DNA of 56,424 nt, taken from JAICND01 sp040905905 (lineage in GTDB: Bacteria; Actinomycetota; Acidimicrobiia; Spongiisociales; ZC4RG35). Location: contig JBBDQN010000005.1 in NCBI GenBank assembly GCA_040905905.1, positions 1-56,424 on the forward strand. Reading direction: 5' to 3'. Made by a program: the position numbers and the translations under genes. Shown in pieces: positions 34,922 to 44,220 of this stretch; within the stretch, counting starts at the first letter, position 1, and the number at the start of each line of letters is the position of its first letter. Under the pieces are notes generated by a model. That model saw only the letters and a program-made list of their open reading frames with translations. It was not told where the DNA came from and did not search any database.

Positions 34922-37900
34922 TCACTCGTCGCCGTCGTCGCCGGCCATGACCAAGTCCTCGGAGAGGTCGAGGTCCGCATCGAGGGGCCGGGTCGTGCCC
35001 AGATTCTTGAGCCACTCGGCGGGATCGTCGGGTAGACCCTCGTCGTCGCGGCTCGGAAGCTCCCAGCCGAGGGACGCCACCGTGGTGGCGCCGGGCAGGG
35101 ACGGCTGGAGCACCTGGTAATCGTTGGCACCGGTCCCGGCCGGGATCAGTTTGCCGATGATTACGTTCTCCTTGAGGCCCCGCATGTAGTCGGACTTGCC
35201 AAAGATGGCGGCGTCGGTCAATACCCGGGTGGTCTCCTGGAACGAGGCTGCCGACAACCACGAATCAGTCGCCAGCGAGGCTTTGGTGATGCCCATCAGC
35301 TCGGTCCGACCTTCTGCCGGTCGCTTCTCGTCATCCACCAAATGTTTGTTGGCCTCCCGGAAGTCCTTCTCGTCGACCAATTCGGCGGGAATGAAGGACG
35401 AGTCGCCTGGGGTGACAACCCGCACCCGGCGCAACATCTGACGCACGATCAGCTCGATGTGTTTGTCGTGGATCTCCACACCCTGAGAGCGGTAGACCTC
35501 CTGCACCTGATCGACCAGGTACTGCTGGGTGGCACGCACCCCGCGGATCTCCAGAACCTCTTTGGGGTCGAGGGGGCCTTCGGTGAGCTGGACGCCAGCC
35601 TCGATGACATCGCCCTCGGCGACCCGCACCCGGGCTCGACGGGAGATCGGGTACTCGGCCTCGCCTTCCTTGGCGTCGATCACGACCCTCTTGCCTGATT
35701 CGTCATCGACGATGCGGATGCTTCCGGCGATCTCGGCCATGACGGCCTTACCTTTGGGGGCCCTAGCCTCGAAGAGCTCGACGACCCGGGGGAGGCCGTG
35801 AGTGATGTCCTCACCCGCCACCCCACCCGTGTGGAAGGTACGCATGGTCAGCTGGGTCCCGGGTTCACCGATCGACTGAGCAGCCATGATCCCGACGGCT
35901 TCTCCCACCTCGACCACCTTGCCGGTGGCGAGGGAGAGGCCGTAACAGGACTGACAGATCCCGATGGGAGCGTCACAGGTGAGTGGCGAGCGAACCCGCA
36001 ACTCCACGATCCCGTCGGTCTTCTCGATCAACTGGAGCTCTTTCACCCCGATGAGGGTGCCAGCCTTGAGCTTGACATCGTCGCCCTCGACCAGCTTCTT
36101 GTCGATGCGGACATCGTCGGCCAGCACCCGGCCGTAGACCCGCGAACGCAGGTTGCGGATCCGCTTACCACGATCGTCCAAAGTGGCGATACGGATGCCC
36201 TTGTCGGTCTCGCAGTCGACCTGCTTGATGATCACTTCCTGCGACACGTCGACTAGCCGTCGAGTCAGATAACCCGAGTCGGCGGTACGAAGCGCCGTAT
36301 CGGCCAGCCCTTTACGGACTCCGTGGGTGGAGATGAAGTACTCGAGGACCGAGAGGCCTTCACGGAAGTTGGAGACGATCGGCCGGGGGATGATGTCACC
36401 TTTGGGGTTGGCGACCAGCCCACGCATGCCGGCGATCTGGCGCACCTGGAGCATATTCCCGCGGGCTCCCGACCCGACCATCATGTCGAGCGGGTTGAAC
36501 TTCTCCGCCTTGAGGTTGGCCTCCATGGCCTCTTTCACCTTGTCGGTCGCTTCGGTCCAGATCTCGATCAGCTCCTGACGCCGCTCGTCTTCGGTGACCA
36601 CACCCTTCTGGAAAAGCGATTGGACCTTGTCGGCCCGCGACTCGTACTCGGCCAGGATTTCCGCCTTGTTGGCGGGGGTCTTCACGTCCTCCAACCCGAT
36701 GGTTAGACCGGCCTTCGTCGCAAAACGAAAGCCAAGGTCCTTGATCGCATCCAGTGTGAAGGCGACGTCCGAGCGTGGGTAGTGCTCGATCACTACTTCG
36801 ATCAGCCGCCCGATGTCGGCCTTGGCCACCATCGAGTTGACATAAGGGAAGCCGTCCGGAAAGGCCTGGTTGAGCAGCGCCCGACCCAGGGTGGTTTCGT
36901 AGGGTTTGGTCCCGTCGACCGGCTCGTCGGTGATCAGATGACCCAACGAAGCCTTGAACTTGGCGTGCTGCTCGGGCAACCCGGCCTGCTCACCCACCCG
37001 CAGACGTATGGGTGCGTGCAGGGAGAGCTGACCGAGGTCATAGGCCATGGTCGCTTCGGAAATGTCGGCAAACCTGCGTCCGGCTCCGGGCGCACCTTCC
37101 AAGATCTCGGACAGGTAGTAGACACCGATGACCATGTCCTGTGACGGCGTGACAATGGGACGGCCGTTGGATGGCCGCAACACGTTGTTAGTCGACATCA
37201 TCAGCACCCGGGCCTCAGCTTGTGCCTCGGCCGACAGCGGAAGGTGGACTGCCATCTGGTCACCGTCGAAGTCGGCGTTAAAAGCCTCGCAGACGAGGGG
37301 ATGGATCTGGATTGCCTTGCCTTCGACCAGAACCGGCTCGAACGCCTGGATGCCGAGACGGTGAAGCGTGGGCGCTCGGTTGAGTAGGACTGGATGCTCC
37401 TGGATCACTTCCGAGAGCACGTCCCAGACCTGGGGTCGCTGGCGTTCTACCATTCGCTTGGCCGACTTGATGTTCTGAGCCTGGTCCTTGTCGACCAGTC
37501 GCTTCATGACGAATGGCTTGAACAACTCCAGTGCCATCACCTTGGGGAGCCCGCACTGATGGAGTTTGAGCTGGGGACCCACGACGATCACCGACCGGCC
37601 CGAGTAGTCGACACGTTTGCCCAGCAGGTTCTGACGGAAACGACCCTGTTTGCCCTTCAGCATGTCGGATAGTGACTTCAAGGCACGGTTGCCCGGTCCG
37701 GTCACCGCCCGGCCACGACGACCGTTGTCGAACAAGGCGTCGACTGCTTCCTGGAGCATCCGCTTCTCGTTGTTGACGATGATCTCGGGAGCACCCAGGT
37801 CTAGGAGCCGCTTGAGGCGGTTATTGCGGTTTATCACCCGGCGATAGAGGTCGTTGAGATCGGACGTGGCAAATCGCCCACCATCGAGCTGCACCATGGG

Positions 37901-38872
37901 CCGCAGGTCGGGCGGGATCACCGGAACGGTCTCGAGGATGAGATCGCGGGGCCGGTTCTTACCTTCGAAGAAGGGTTTTACGACCTTGAGACGCTGGGTG
38001 GCGCGCTGTCGCTTTTGCGCCGAGCCTGACCCGAGATCGTCACCGAGACGGTTCATCTCGGCATCGAGGTCGAGTTTGTCGAGCAAGTCCTTGACCGCTT
38101 CGGCGCCCATCCCTCCCAGGAAATAGCCGTCGTAACGCTCGGCGATAGCCCGCCACAGTTGTTCCGACTCGATGAGGGTTTTCCGGCCCATAGTGCGGAA
38201 GGTCTCGTAGGCGTCTTCGACCAGTTCCACTTCGCGACCGGAACGGTCTTCCCGCTCCTTCATCTCTTTTTCGACTTCACGGCGTCGCCCGGAAATCTCC
38301 TGGGTGCGGGCTCCACCCTCCTCCATCTGAGCGAGCTCGACTTCGAGGCGCTCGAGACGAGCGGCCTTCCATTGATCGAATTCGTCGCGGACGACCTGGA
38401 TCTCGGCCCGCATGTTCTCTTCGAGCTCGGAGAGGTCCTTGTGGCGCTTCTCGTCGTCAACAGAGGTGATCAGATAGGCCGCGAAGTAGATGACCTTCTC
38501 AAGTTCCTTGGGAGACATATCGAGCAGATAGCCGAGCCGACTGGGCACACCCTTGAAGAACCAGATGTGGGTTACCGGGGCGGCCAACTCGATGTGACCC
38601 ATCCGCTCGCGCCGAACTTTCGAGCGCGTTACCTCCACCCCACACCGTTCGCAGATGATCCCCTTGTAGCGGATCCGCTTGTACTTGCCGCAGTAGCACT
38701 CCCAGTCGCGCTGGGGCCCGAAGATCCGCTCGTCGAACAGACCCTCTTTCTCGGGTCGCAGCGTGCGGTAGTTGATCGTCTCGGGCTTCTTCACCTCGCC
38801 GTATGACCAGGCGCGGATCTGATCGCTCGATGCCAACCCAATCTTTAGCTCGTCGAAAACCTGCCTAACCAA
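34922..38872 (-). CDS. rpoC: DNA-directed RNA polymerase subunit beta'
   Basis: This is 1316 aa. The N-terminal zinc ribbon CYCGKYKRIRYKGIICERCGVEVT, the catalytic NADFDGDQMAVHLPLSAEAQ and the second zinc site region CDAPIGICQSCYG are all present. A charged coiled-coil stretch (about 140-230) corresponds to the known actinobacterial beta' insertion, and the total length equals that of mycobacterial RpoC. The TTG start is supported by an AGGAG site 7 bases upstream. It follows rpoB by about 60 bp of short-repeat DNA and is probably co-transcribed with it. Confidence 0.97.
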   Translation of the reverse strand: MVRQVFDELKIGLASSDQIRAWSYGEVKKPETINYRTLRPEKEGLFDERIFGPQRDWECYCGKYKRIRYKGIICERCGVEVTRSKVRRERMGHIELAAPVTHIWFFKGVPSRLGYLLDMSPKELEKVIYFAAYLITSVDDEKRHKDLSELEENMRAEIQVVRDEFDQWKAARLERLEVELAQMEEGGARTQEISGRRREVEKEMKEREDRSGREVELVEDAYETFRTMGRKTLIESEQLWRAIAERYDGYFLGGMGAEAVKDLLDKLDLDAEMNRLGDDLGSGSAQKRQRATQRLKVVKPFFEGKNRPRDLILETVPVIPPDLRPMVQLDGGRFATSDLNDLYRRVINRNNRLKRLLDLGAPEIIVNNEKRMLQEAVDALFDNGRRGRAVTGPGNRALKSLSDMLKGKQGRFRQNLLGKRVDYSGRSVIVVGPQLKLHQCGLPKVMALELFKPFVMKRLVDKDQAQNIKSAKRMVERQRPQVWDVLSEVIQEHPVLLNRAPTLHRLGIQAFEPVLVEGKAIQIHPLVCEAFNADFDGDQMAVHLPLSAEAQAEARVLMMSTNNVLRPSNGRPIVTPSQDMVIGVYYLSEILEGAPGAGRRFADISEATMAYDLGQLSLHAPIRLRVGEQAGLPEQHAKFKASLGHLITDEPVDGTKPYETTLGRALLNQAFPDGFPYVNSMVAKADIGRLIEVVIEHYPRSDVAFTLDAIKDLGFRFATKAGLTIGLEDVKTPANKAEILAEYESRADKVQSLFQKGVVTEDERRQELIEIWTEATDKVKEAMEANLKAEKFNPLDMMVGSGARGNMLQVRQIAGMRGLVANPKGDIIPRPIVSNFREGLSVLEYFISTHGVRKGLADTALRTADSGYLTRRLVDVSQEVIIKQVDCETDKGIRIATLDDRGKRIRNLRSRVYGRVLADDVRIDKKLVEGDDVKLKAGTLIGVKELQLIEKTDGIVELRVRSPLTCDAPIGICQSCYGLSLATGKVVEVGEAVGIMAAQSIGEPGTQLTMRTFHTGGVAGEDITHGLPRVVELFEARAPKGKAVMAEIAGSIRIVDDESGKRVVIDAKEGEAEYPISRRARVRVAEGDVIEAGVQLTEGPLDPKEVLEIRGVRATQQYLVDQVQEVYRSQGVEIHDKHIELIVRQMLRRVRVVTPGDSSFIPAELVDEKDFREANKHLVDDEKRPAEGRTELMGITKASLATDSWLSAASFQETTRVLTDAAIFGKSDYMRGLKENVIIGKLIPAGTGANDYQVLQPSLPGATTVASLGWELPSRDDEGLPDDPAEWLKNLGTTRPLDADLDLSEDLVMAGDDGDE

Positions 38873-38880
38873 AGTGCTCT

Positions 38881-38930
38881 CCTACTCCGTCTTCTTGCTT
38901 CCGTCTTCTGTCTTCCGACTTCCGACTCAA
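38881..38930. repeat. Short degenerate tandem repeat between rpoB and rpoC
   Basis: On the plus strand imperfect units of CTTCCGTCTT / CTTCCGACTT follow each other across the whole rpoB-rpoC spacer. The region is low-complexity and pyrimidine-rich on the plus strand. A related stretch occurs on the other side of rpoB at 42473-42548. Confidence 0.6.
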
Positions 38931-38933
38931 AAT

Positions 38934-41900
38934 TCAGTCTGCCTCCGGCCGCTCCGGTCTCGAGAGATCAATCCCGAGAGATTCCGACGGCCGGAAGGTG
39001 TCCTCCTCGAGGTCGCGCAACTCGACTTCTTCACCGGCAGCCAGCATCTCAACGTTCAGGCACAGGCTCTGCATTTCCTTAACCAGCACCCGGAAGGACT
39101 CGGGGATGCCGGGTTCGGGGATGTTGTCGCCCTTGACGATCGCCTCGTACACCTTGACCCGGCCTTGAACGTCGTCGGACTTGATCGTCAGCAGTTCCTG
39201 GAGTGCGTAGGCGGCGCCGTAGGCCTCGAGGGCCCACACCTCCATCTCACCAAACCGCTGGCCGCCGAACTGGGCTTTCCCACCAAGGGGCTGCTGGGTG
39301 ATCATGGAGTAGGGGCCGGTGGAACGGGCGTGGATCTTGTCGTCCACAAGGTGCACAAGCTTCAGCATGTAGATGTATCCGATGGTGACGGCGGTATCGA
39401 AAGGCTCGCCGTTGCGTCCGTCGAACAGGATCGTCTTGCCCGATTCGCCCACCAACTGGTCGCCGTCACGGTTGGCGCGGCTGTTGGCCAGGACGGCTGC
39501 GAGTTCGTCCTCGCGGGCTCCGTCGAACACCGGCGTCGACACCTTGGTCCACGGCTCTGCGCCGCCCGAGGCGGGGCTGTCGGACTTGAATGGCTTCCAG
39601 CCAGCGGCGGCAGCCCAGCCCAGGTGGGTCTCGAGGACCTGGCCCAGGTTCATCCTGGAGGGAACCCCGAGCGGCGACAGGATGATGTCAACCGGGCTGC
39701 CATCCGACAGGAACGGCATGTCTTCCTCGGGAAGGATCTTGGAGATCACACCTTTGTTGCCGTGCCGACCAGCGAGTTTGTCGCCTTCGGAGATCTTGCG
39801 CTGCTGGGCCACATACACCCGCACCAACTCGTTCACACCGGGCGGAAGATCGAAGCCCTCGGCCCGTTTGAACACCTTGACGGCAATGACCTTGCCCGAC
39901 TCACCATGGGGCACCTTGAGGGAGGTATCCCGCACCTCCCGAGCCTTTTCACCAAAGATGGCCCGCAAGAGACGCTCCTCAGGGGTCAGTTCGGTTTCGC
40001 CCTTGGGGGTGACCTTGCCAACCAGATAGTCGCCGGGTCCGACCTCGGCACCCACTCTGATGATCCCGTCCTCGTCGAGGTTGGCCAAGATCTCTTCGGC
40101 CACGTTGGGGATGTCCCGGGTGATCTCCTCGGCGCCGAGCTTGGTATCGCGGGCGTCGATCTCGTGCTCCTCAATGTGGATCGAGGTGAGCATGTCCTCT
40201 TTGACGAGGCGCTCGGAGATAATGATGGCGTCCTCGAAGTTGTGACCCTGCCAGGGCATGAAGGCGACCAGAAGGTTGCGACCGAGAGCCAGTTCGCCCG
40301 ACTCGGTGGACGGTCCGTCGGCTAGTACGTCACCTATCTTGACCTTGTCACCCTCCCTGACCAGCGGCTTCTGGTTGATGCAAGTCCCCTGGTTGGAGCG
40401 CTCGAACTTGTCCAGACGGTAGGTGACCTTGCGATTGGTATCGGCCTCCTTGACGACAATCTGCTCGCCCGTGACCTCGACCACCTCACCCGTCATTTGG
40501 GAGAGGATCATGTCCCCGGAGTCGCGAGCCGCCCGCTCCTCCACCCCGGTCCCCACCAGGGGGGAGTCGGAGGTGAGGAGGGGCACTGCCTGGCGCTGCA
40601 TGTTCGAGCCCATCAGGGCTCGGTTGGCGTCGTCGTGCTCGAGGAAGGGGATCAACGCGGTCGACACCGAGATGATCTGTTTGGGCGACACGTCCATGTA
40701 GTCGATGACCTTGGGCGCCACCGTGTCGACCTCACCGCCGCCACCCGCTTTGCGCACAAGCACCCGGTTGTTGCGGAACGAGCCATCGTCCTTCAACGGA
40801 GCGTTGGCCTGGGCAATGACGTAACGCTCTTCTTCGATAGCGGTCAGATAGTCGATCTTGGTCGTGACCTTGCCCTCGACCACCTTGCGGTAAGGAGTCT
40901 CGATGAACCCGTACCGATTCACCCGGGCGTAGGTTGCAAGCGATCCGATCAGACCGATGTTGGGGCCTTCGGGCGTTTCGATCGGACACATCCGGCCGTA
41001 GTGGGAAGGATGGACGTCACGCACCTCGAACCCGGCTCGCTCCCGCGACAGCCCGCCAGGCCCGAGGGCCGAGAGACGGCGGCGGTGGGTGAGACCAGCG
41101 AGCGGATTGGGCTGGTCCATGAACTGGGAGAGTTGGCTGGTGCCAAAGAACTCCTTGATCGCAGCGGTGACCGGACGGATGTTGATCAGGCTCTGGGGTG
41201 TGATCGCATCCGGGTCCTGGGTGGTCATCCTCTCCTTGACAACCCGCTCCAGGCGGGTGAGGCCCACCCGGACCTGGTTCTGGATCAGCTCGCCAACGGT
41301 GCGGATACGGCGGTTGCCGAAGTGGTCGATGTCATCGATCGCCACCGCGACCTCCACCCCGTTGTGGGTGGTCATCGTTCGCTGGCCGGCATGGAGGGCC
41401 ACCAGGTACTTGATGGTGTCGACGATGTCCTCGTCACGGAGCATCTTGCTGCCGGTCTCCGACTCTTCGTTGAACTTTTGGGCGACCTTGTAGCGCCCGA
41501 CCTTGGTTAGGTCGTACCGCTTAGGGTTGCGAAACAGGGTCTGGATCAAGTTGCGGGCCGACTCGACCGTGGTGGGCTCGCCGGGACGTAGCTTGCGATA
41601 GAGATCGATCAGCGCCTCGTCCTTGTCGTGAGCGGTGTCGCGCTCGATCGAGTTGCGAATCGAATCGGCTCCATCGAACAGGTCAAGGATCTCCTGATCG
41701 GTCTCGGCAATGCCGAGGGCGCGCAAGAAGGCCGAAACGTACTGGCGACGTTTGCGATCGACCCGGACTCCAATCGTGTCGCGCTTGTCTGTGTCGAATT
41801 CGAGCCAAGCACCCCGACCGGGGATGATCCGACCCGACCAGATGACGCGGTCGGTGCCCTTGTCCGGGGTGGCGTCGAAATAGACGCCTGGAGACCGGAC

Positions 41901-42296
41901 GAGCTGGGAGACAACGACTCGCTCGGTTCCGTTGATGATGAAGACGCCGTGTTCGGTCATCATGGGGAAGTCCCCGAGGAAAACCTGCTGCTCTTTGATC
42001 TCCCCGGTGCCACGGTTCATGAAACGGGCAGTCACGAAGAGGGGTCGGGCGAAGTTCTGATCCCGCTCTTTGCACTCTTCGAGTGTGAGGGGGGAGTCAC
42101 CAAAACGGTGATCGGTCAATTCCAAAGCCAGCGATCCGGTGAAATCCTCAATCGGGGAAATCTCCTCGAAGATCTCGCGCAGGCCTTCCTCTATGAACCA
42201 CTTGAACGACTCGTGCTGGACGGCCAAAAGATCGGGAAGGGGAAGAACTTCCGGGATCTTGGCGAACGACAAACGACTGGCGACGCGCGAAGCCAA
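38934..42296 (-). CDS. rpoB: DNA-directed RNA polymerase subunit beta
   Basis: This is 1120 aa. The rifampicin region (GTSQLSQFMDQPNPLAGLTH, then RRLSALGPGGLSRERAG) is wild-type-like, and ETPEGPNIGLIGSLATYARVN and the C-terminal GGKAQFGGQRFGEMEVWALEAYGAAY are intact. The frame is open up to a GTG at 42326. However, a perfect AAGGAGGA site 6 bases before the TTG at 42296 fixes the start there, giving LASRVASRLSFAKIPEV. The gene is transcribed with rpoC from the promoter at 42431-42460. Confidence 0.97.
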   Translation of the reverse strand: MASRVASRLSFAKIPEVLPLPDLLAVQHESFKWFIEEGLREIFEEISPIEDFTGSLALELTDHRFGDSPLTLEECKERDQNFARPLFVTARFMNRGTGEIKEQQVFLGDFPMMTEHGVFIINGTERVVVSQLVRSPGVYFDATPDKGTDRVIWSGRIIPGRGAWLEFDTDKRDTIGVRVDRKRRQYVSAFLRALGIAETDQEILDLFDGADSIRNSIERDTAHDKDEALIDLYRKLRPGEPTTVESARNLIQTLFRNPKRYDLTKVGRYKVAQKFNEESETGSKMLRDEDIVDTIKYLVALHAGQRTMTTHNGVEVAVAIDDIDHFGNRRIRTVGELIQNQVRVGLTRLERVVKERMTTQDPDAITPQSLINIRPVTAAIKEFFGTSQLSQFMDQPNPLAGLTHRRRLSALGPGGLSRERAGFEVRDVHPSHYGRMCPIETPEGPNIGLIGSLATYARVNRYGFIETPYRKVVEGKVTTKIDYLTAIEEERYVIAQANAPLKDDGSFRNNRVLVRKAGGGGEVDTVAPKVIDYMDVSPKQIISVSTALIPFLEHDDANRALMGSNMQRQAVPLLTSDSPLVGTGVEERAARDSGDMILSQMTGEVVEVTGEQIVVKEADTNRKVTYRLDKFERSNQGTCINQKPLVREGDKVKIGDVLADGPSTESGELALGRNLLVAFMPWQGHNFEDAIIISERLVKEDMLTSIHIEEHEIDARDTKLGAEEITRDIPNVAEEILANLDEDGIIRVGAEVGPGDYLVGKVTPKGETELTPEERLLRAIFGEKAREVRDTSLKVPHGESGKVIAVKVFKRAEGFDLPPGVNELVRVYVAQQRKISEGDKLAGRHGNKGVISKILPEEDMPFLSDGSPVDIILSPLGVPSRMNLGQVLETHLGWAAAAGWKPFKSDSPASGGAEPWTKVSTPVFDGAREDELAAVLANSRANRDGDQLVGESGKTILFDGRNGEPFDTAVTIGYIYMLKLVHLVDDKIHARSTGPYSMITQQPLGGKAQFGGQRFGEMEVWALEAYGAAYALQELLTIKSDDVQGRVKVYEAIVKGDNIPEPGIPESFRVLVKEMQSLCLNVEMLAAGEEVELRDLEEDTFRPSESLGIDLSRPERPEAD

Positions 42297-42430
42297 CGGG
42301 GATCCTCCTTGGGGATGTCGAGACACCGGTGGGGCATGCTAGCAGAACGCGCAAGCACACCCCAAACCAGATCTCTAGTCGTTACGGCCGTGTTGGCGAC
42401 ACGGACCCGTCGGCCTCAAAAGGCGAGGCC

Positions 42431-42460
42431 ATCCTATCGCAAGAGTGCGAAATTCGTCAA
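42431..42460 (-). promoter_or_regulatory. Sigma-70-type promoter of rpoB-rpoC, with leader hairpins
   Basis: On the reverse strand TTGACG (42455-42460), an 18-bp spacer and TAGGAT (42431-42436) predict a start near 42424 and a leader of about 130 nt. A palindrome GGCCTC/GAGGCC (42412-42430) touches the -10 box and spans the start point. A second hairpin, CCGTGT/ACACGG (42388-42404), lies in the leader. These could be operator or attenuation elements. Confidence 0.75.
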
Positions 42461-42472
42461 GGGTTCTTAGAA

Positions 42473-42548
42473 AAGACGGAAGACGGATGTTGCAACCCTG
42501 GGACCGATCTCCCAGCTGCCGACTTTCGACTTGTCGCTTTCTGACTTG
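42473..42548. repeat. Short degenerate repeats upstream of rpoB
   Basis: GACGGAAGACGGA at the left and CCGACTTTCGACTTGTCGC with TTTCTGACTTG at the right resemble, in both orientations, the unit in the rpoB-rpoC spacer. Between them CTGGGA and TCCCAG form a small inverted repeat. The stretch ends just before the marR-type gene. Confidence 0.45.
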
Positions 42549-42562
42549 TTTAGGGTGCCGCC

Positions 42563-43015
42563 ATGGATGTCCCGCCGCTTCCCGCCGTGCTCCGGCGAAC
42601 TCCCACCCACCTGACGGCCAACATGGCCGAGGCGGTCTTGGTGCAATGGTCACGTCGTTTTCGGACGGTGGAGGTAGGCACCGGGCTGACTCCCGAGCGC
42701 CTTGAACTGTTGGCGGTGATCGCTGCCGAGGGCACCATGTCGGCCGGCGAGCTGAGCGGGGCCTTGGGGGTCACCGCCCCGGCAGTCACCCGGATGGTCA
42801 ACGGTCTGGAAGTGGAAGGGTTGGTTCGGAAGTCCACCGGGCACTTAGACCGTCGCATCGTCTTCGTCCACCTCACGGCAGCCGGACGCAGGGTCATGGA
42901 GCGAGGGCGCGCCAACCGAGTGCGGGACATGGCCGCCAACCTCCGCGGGCTCAATGATCGAGAGCTAGCCCAGTTGGACAACGGACTTCGGATTCTGCGC
43001 CTGCTTCTCGATTGA
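42563..43015 (+). CDS. MarR-family transcriptional regulator
   Basis: This 150-aa protein has a winged helix-turn-helix: TPERLELLAVIAAEGTMSAGELSGALGVTAPAVTRMVNGLE is the recognition part (about 44-84), followed by the wing GLVRKSTGHLDRRIVFVHLTAAG with the conserved DRR. Helical ends provide dimerisation. It probably represses a nearby gene in response to a small ligand. The only close candidates are the convergent aminotransferase gene or its own promoter. The ATG follows AGGGTGCCGCC. Confidence 0.85.
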   Translation: MDVPPLPAVLRRTPTHLTANMAEAVLVQWSRRFRTVEVGTGLTPERLELLAVIAAEGTMSAGELSGALGVTAPAVTRMVNGLEVEGLVRKSTGHLDRRIVFVHLTAAGRRVMERGRANRVRDMAANLRGLNDRELAQLDNGLRILRLLLD

Positions 43016-43021
43016 TCAGAC

Positions 43022-44173
43022 TCACTTGCGGAGTCTCGACAGTCTCTCCACGGCCTCTCGGAGGGTGCCTTCGTCCTTGCAGAAGGCGAAACGGACCAGA
43101 TCGGCTCCATCGGCGCCGTCGTGATAGAACGCACTCGGAGGAATGGCCGCCACTCCCACGTCTTCGATCAGCCGACCCACAAAAGCCACGTCGTTTTCGC
43201 CACCGAATCCGCGGTGGTCGGCCAGCATGAAGTAGGTGCCCTCGGGCACGAACACCTCGAAGCCCACCCTGGCTAGGCCCTCGGCGAGGAGATCGCGTTT
43301 GCTCCTATATGACTCGGTGAGGTCGCGGTAGTAGTCCGGCGGAGCCGCCAGGGCCCGGGCGGCGGCATGCTGGAGCGGGGTAGCGGTGGCGAAGGTGAGG
43401 AATTGGTGGGCAGCCCGGACTCCGGCCGTGAGATGTTCGGGTGCCACCGCCCATCCGATCTTCCATCCCGTGAGGGAGAAGGTCTTTCCGAGGGAGGAAA
43501 GCGTCACCGTCCGTTCCCACATCCCCGGGAGCGCCGCCAACGACCGATGCTCACCCACGTAGACCATGTGTTCATAGACCTCGTCAGTTATCGCAATGAG
43601 ATCATGGCGGCGACAAAGTGCGGCGACCGCCTCCAGTTCCGCCCTCCGGTACACCCTTCCACACGGGTTGTGGGGCGTATTGATGACGATTGCCCGGGTG
43701 GTGGGCTTCACGGCCGCTTCCAAATCGGCGGCGGTCAACTCGAAAAGGGGAGGGCGAAGAGTGACGAAGCTTGGGACCCCCTCCGCCAGCGCCACCCCCA
43801 CCGGATAAGCGTCGTAGGTGGGTTCGATCAGGATCACGCCGTCGCCAGGATCGAGCAGCCCGAGGAAGCTAGCGGCCAGTGCTTCGGTGCAGCCCGAGGT
43901 GACCGTGACGTTCTCAGCCGCGGTGACTCCGATGCCGGTGAACTCGGCGAATTTGGTTGCGATCATCTTCCCCAGCTCAGGGATCCCTGCCGAGGGGGCG
44001 TATTGACCGTGCCCACTCTTGATGGCCTCGATCGCCGCCTCCTTTACAAAATCGGGCCCGTCGAAGTTGGGAAAGCCCTGACCCAGATTGATGGCGCCAG
44101 TGGCAACGGCCCGCCTGGTGATCTCTGTGAATACCGTCGAACCGAACGGGGCCAGGCGTCGGGAAACTTTCAT
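43022..44173 (-). CDS. Class I/II PLP aminotransferase
   Basis: This is 383 aa. INLGQGFPNFDGPDFV, YAPSAGIPELGKMIA, TSGCTEALAASFLGLL, INTPHNPCGRVYRR, ITDEVYEHMVYVGEH and the PLP-lysine segment LSSLGKTFSLTGWKIGWA (Lys in SLGKTFS) place it in fold-type I, near kynurenine/methionine aminotransferases. It transfers amino groups from an aromatic or sulfur amino acid to a keto acid; the exact substrate is unresolved. The ATG at 44173 is chosen; the frame is open further but without family-like sequence. It is convergent with the MarR gene and divergent from the protease gene. Confidence 0.87.
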   Translation of the reverse strand: MKVSRRLAPFGSTVFTEITRRAVATGAINLGQGFPNFDGPDFVKEAAIEAIKSGHGQYAPSAGIPELGKMIATKFAEFTGIGVTAAENVTVTSGCTEALAASFLGLLDPGDGVILIEPTYDAYPVGVALAEGVPSFVTLRPPLFELTAADLEAAVKPTTRAIVINTPHNPCGRVYRRAELEAVAALCRRHDLIAITDEVYEHMVYVGEHRSLAALPGMWERTVTLSSLGKTFSLTGWKIGWAVAPEHLTAGVRAAHQFLTFATATPLQHAAARALAAPPDYYRDLTESYRSKRDLLAEGLARVGFEVFVPEGTYFMLADHRGFGGENDVAFVGRLIEDVGVAAIPPSAFYHDGADGADLVRFAFCKDEGTLREAVERLSRLRK

Positions 44174-44220
44174 CGCGTTGATTATTCCCTCCTTTGACCG
44201 AGCCGATACTCTCCCGGTCG

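Noticed and set aside
38874..40325. Long plus-strand open frame (483 codons) antisense to rpoB
   Set aside because: It mirrors codon structure of the highly conserved rpoB on the other strand and has no domain pattern of its own.
41050..41200. Rifampicin-resistance change in rpoB
   Set aside because: The cluster I residues (SQLSQFMDQPNPL, then LTHRRRLSALGPGG) look wild-type.
38934..42326. GTG start for rpoB at 42326
   Set aside because: The AAGGAGGA ribosome-binding site lies downstream of that GTG and fits the TTG at 42296.
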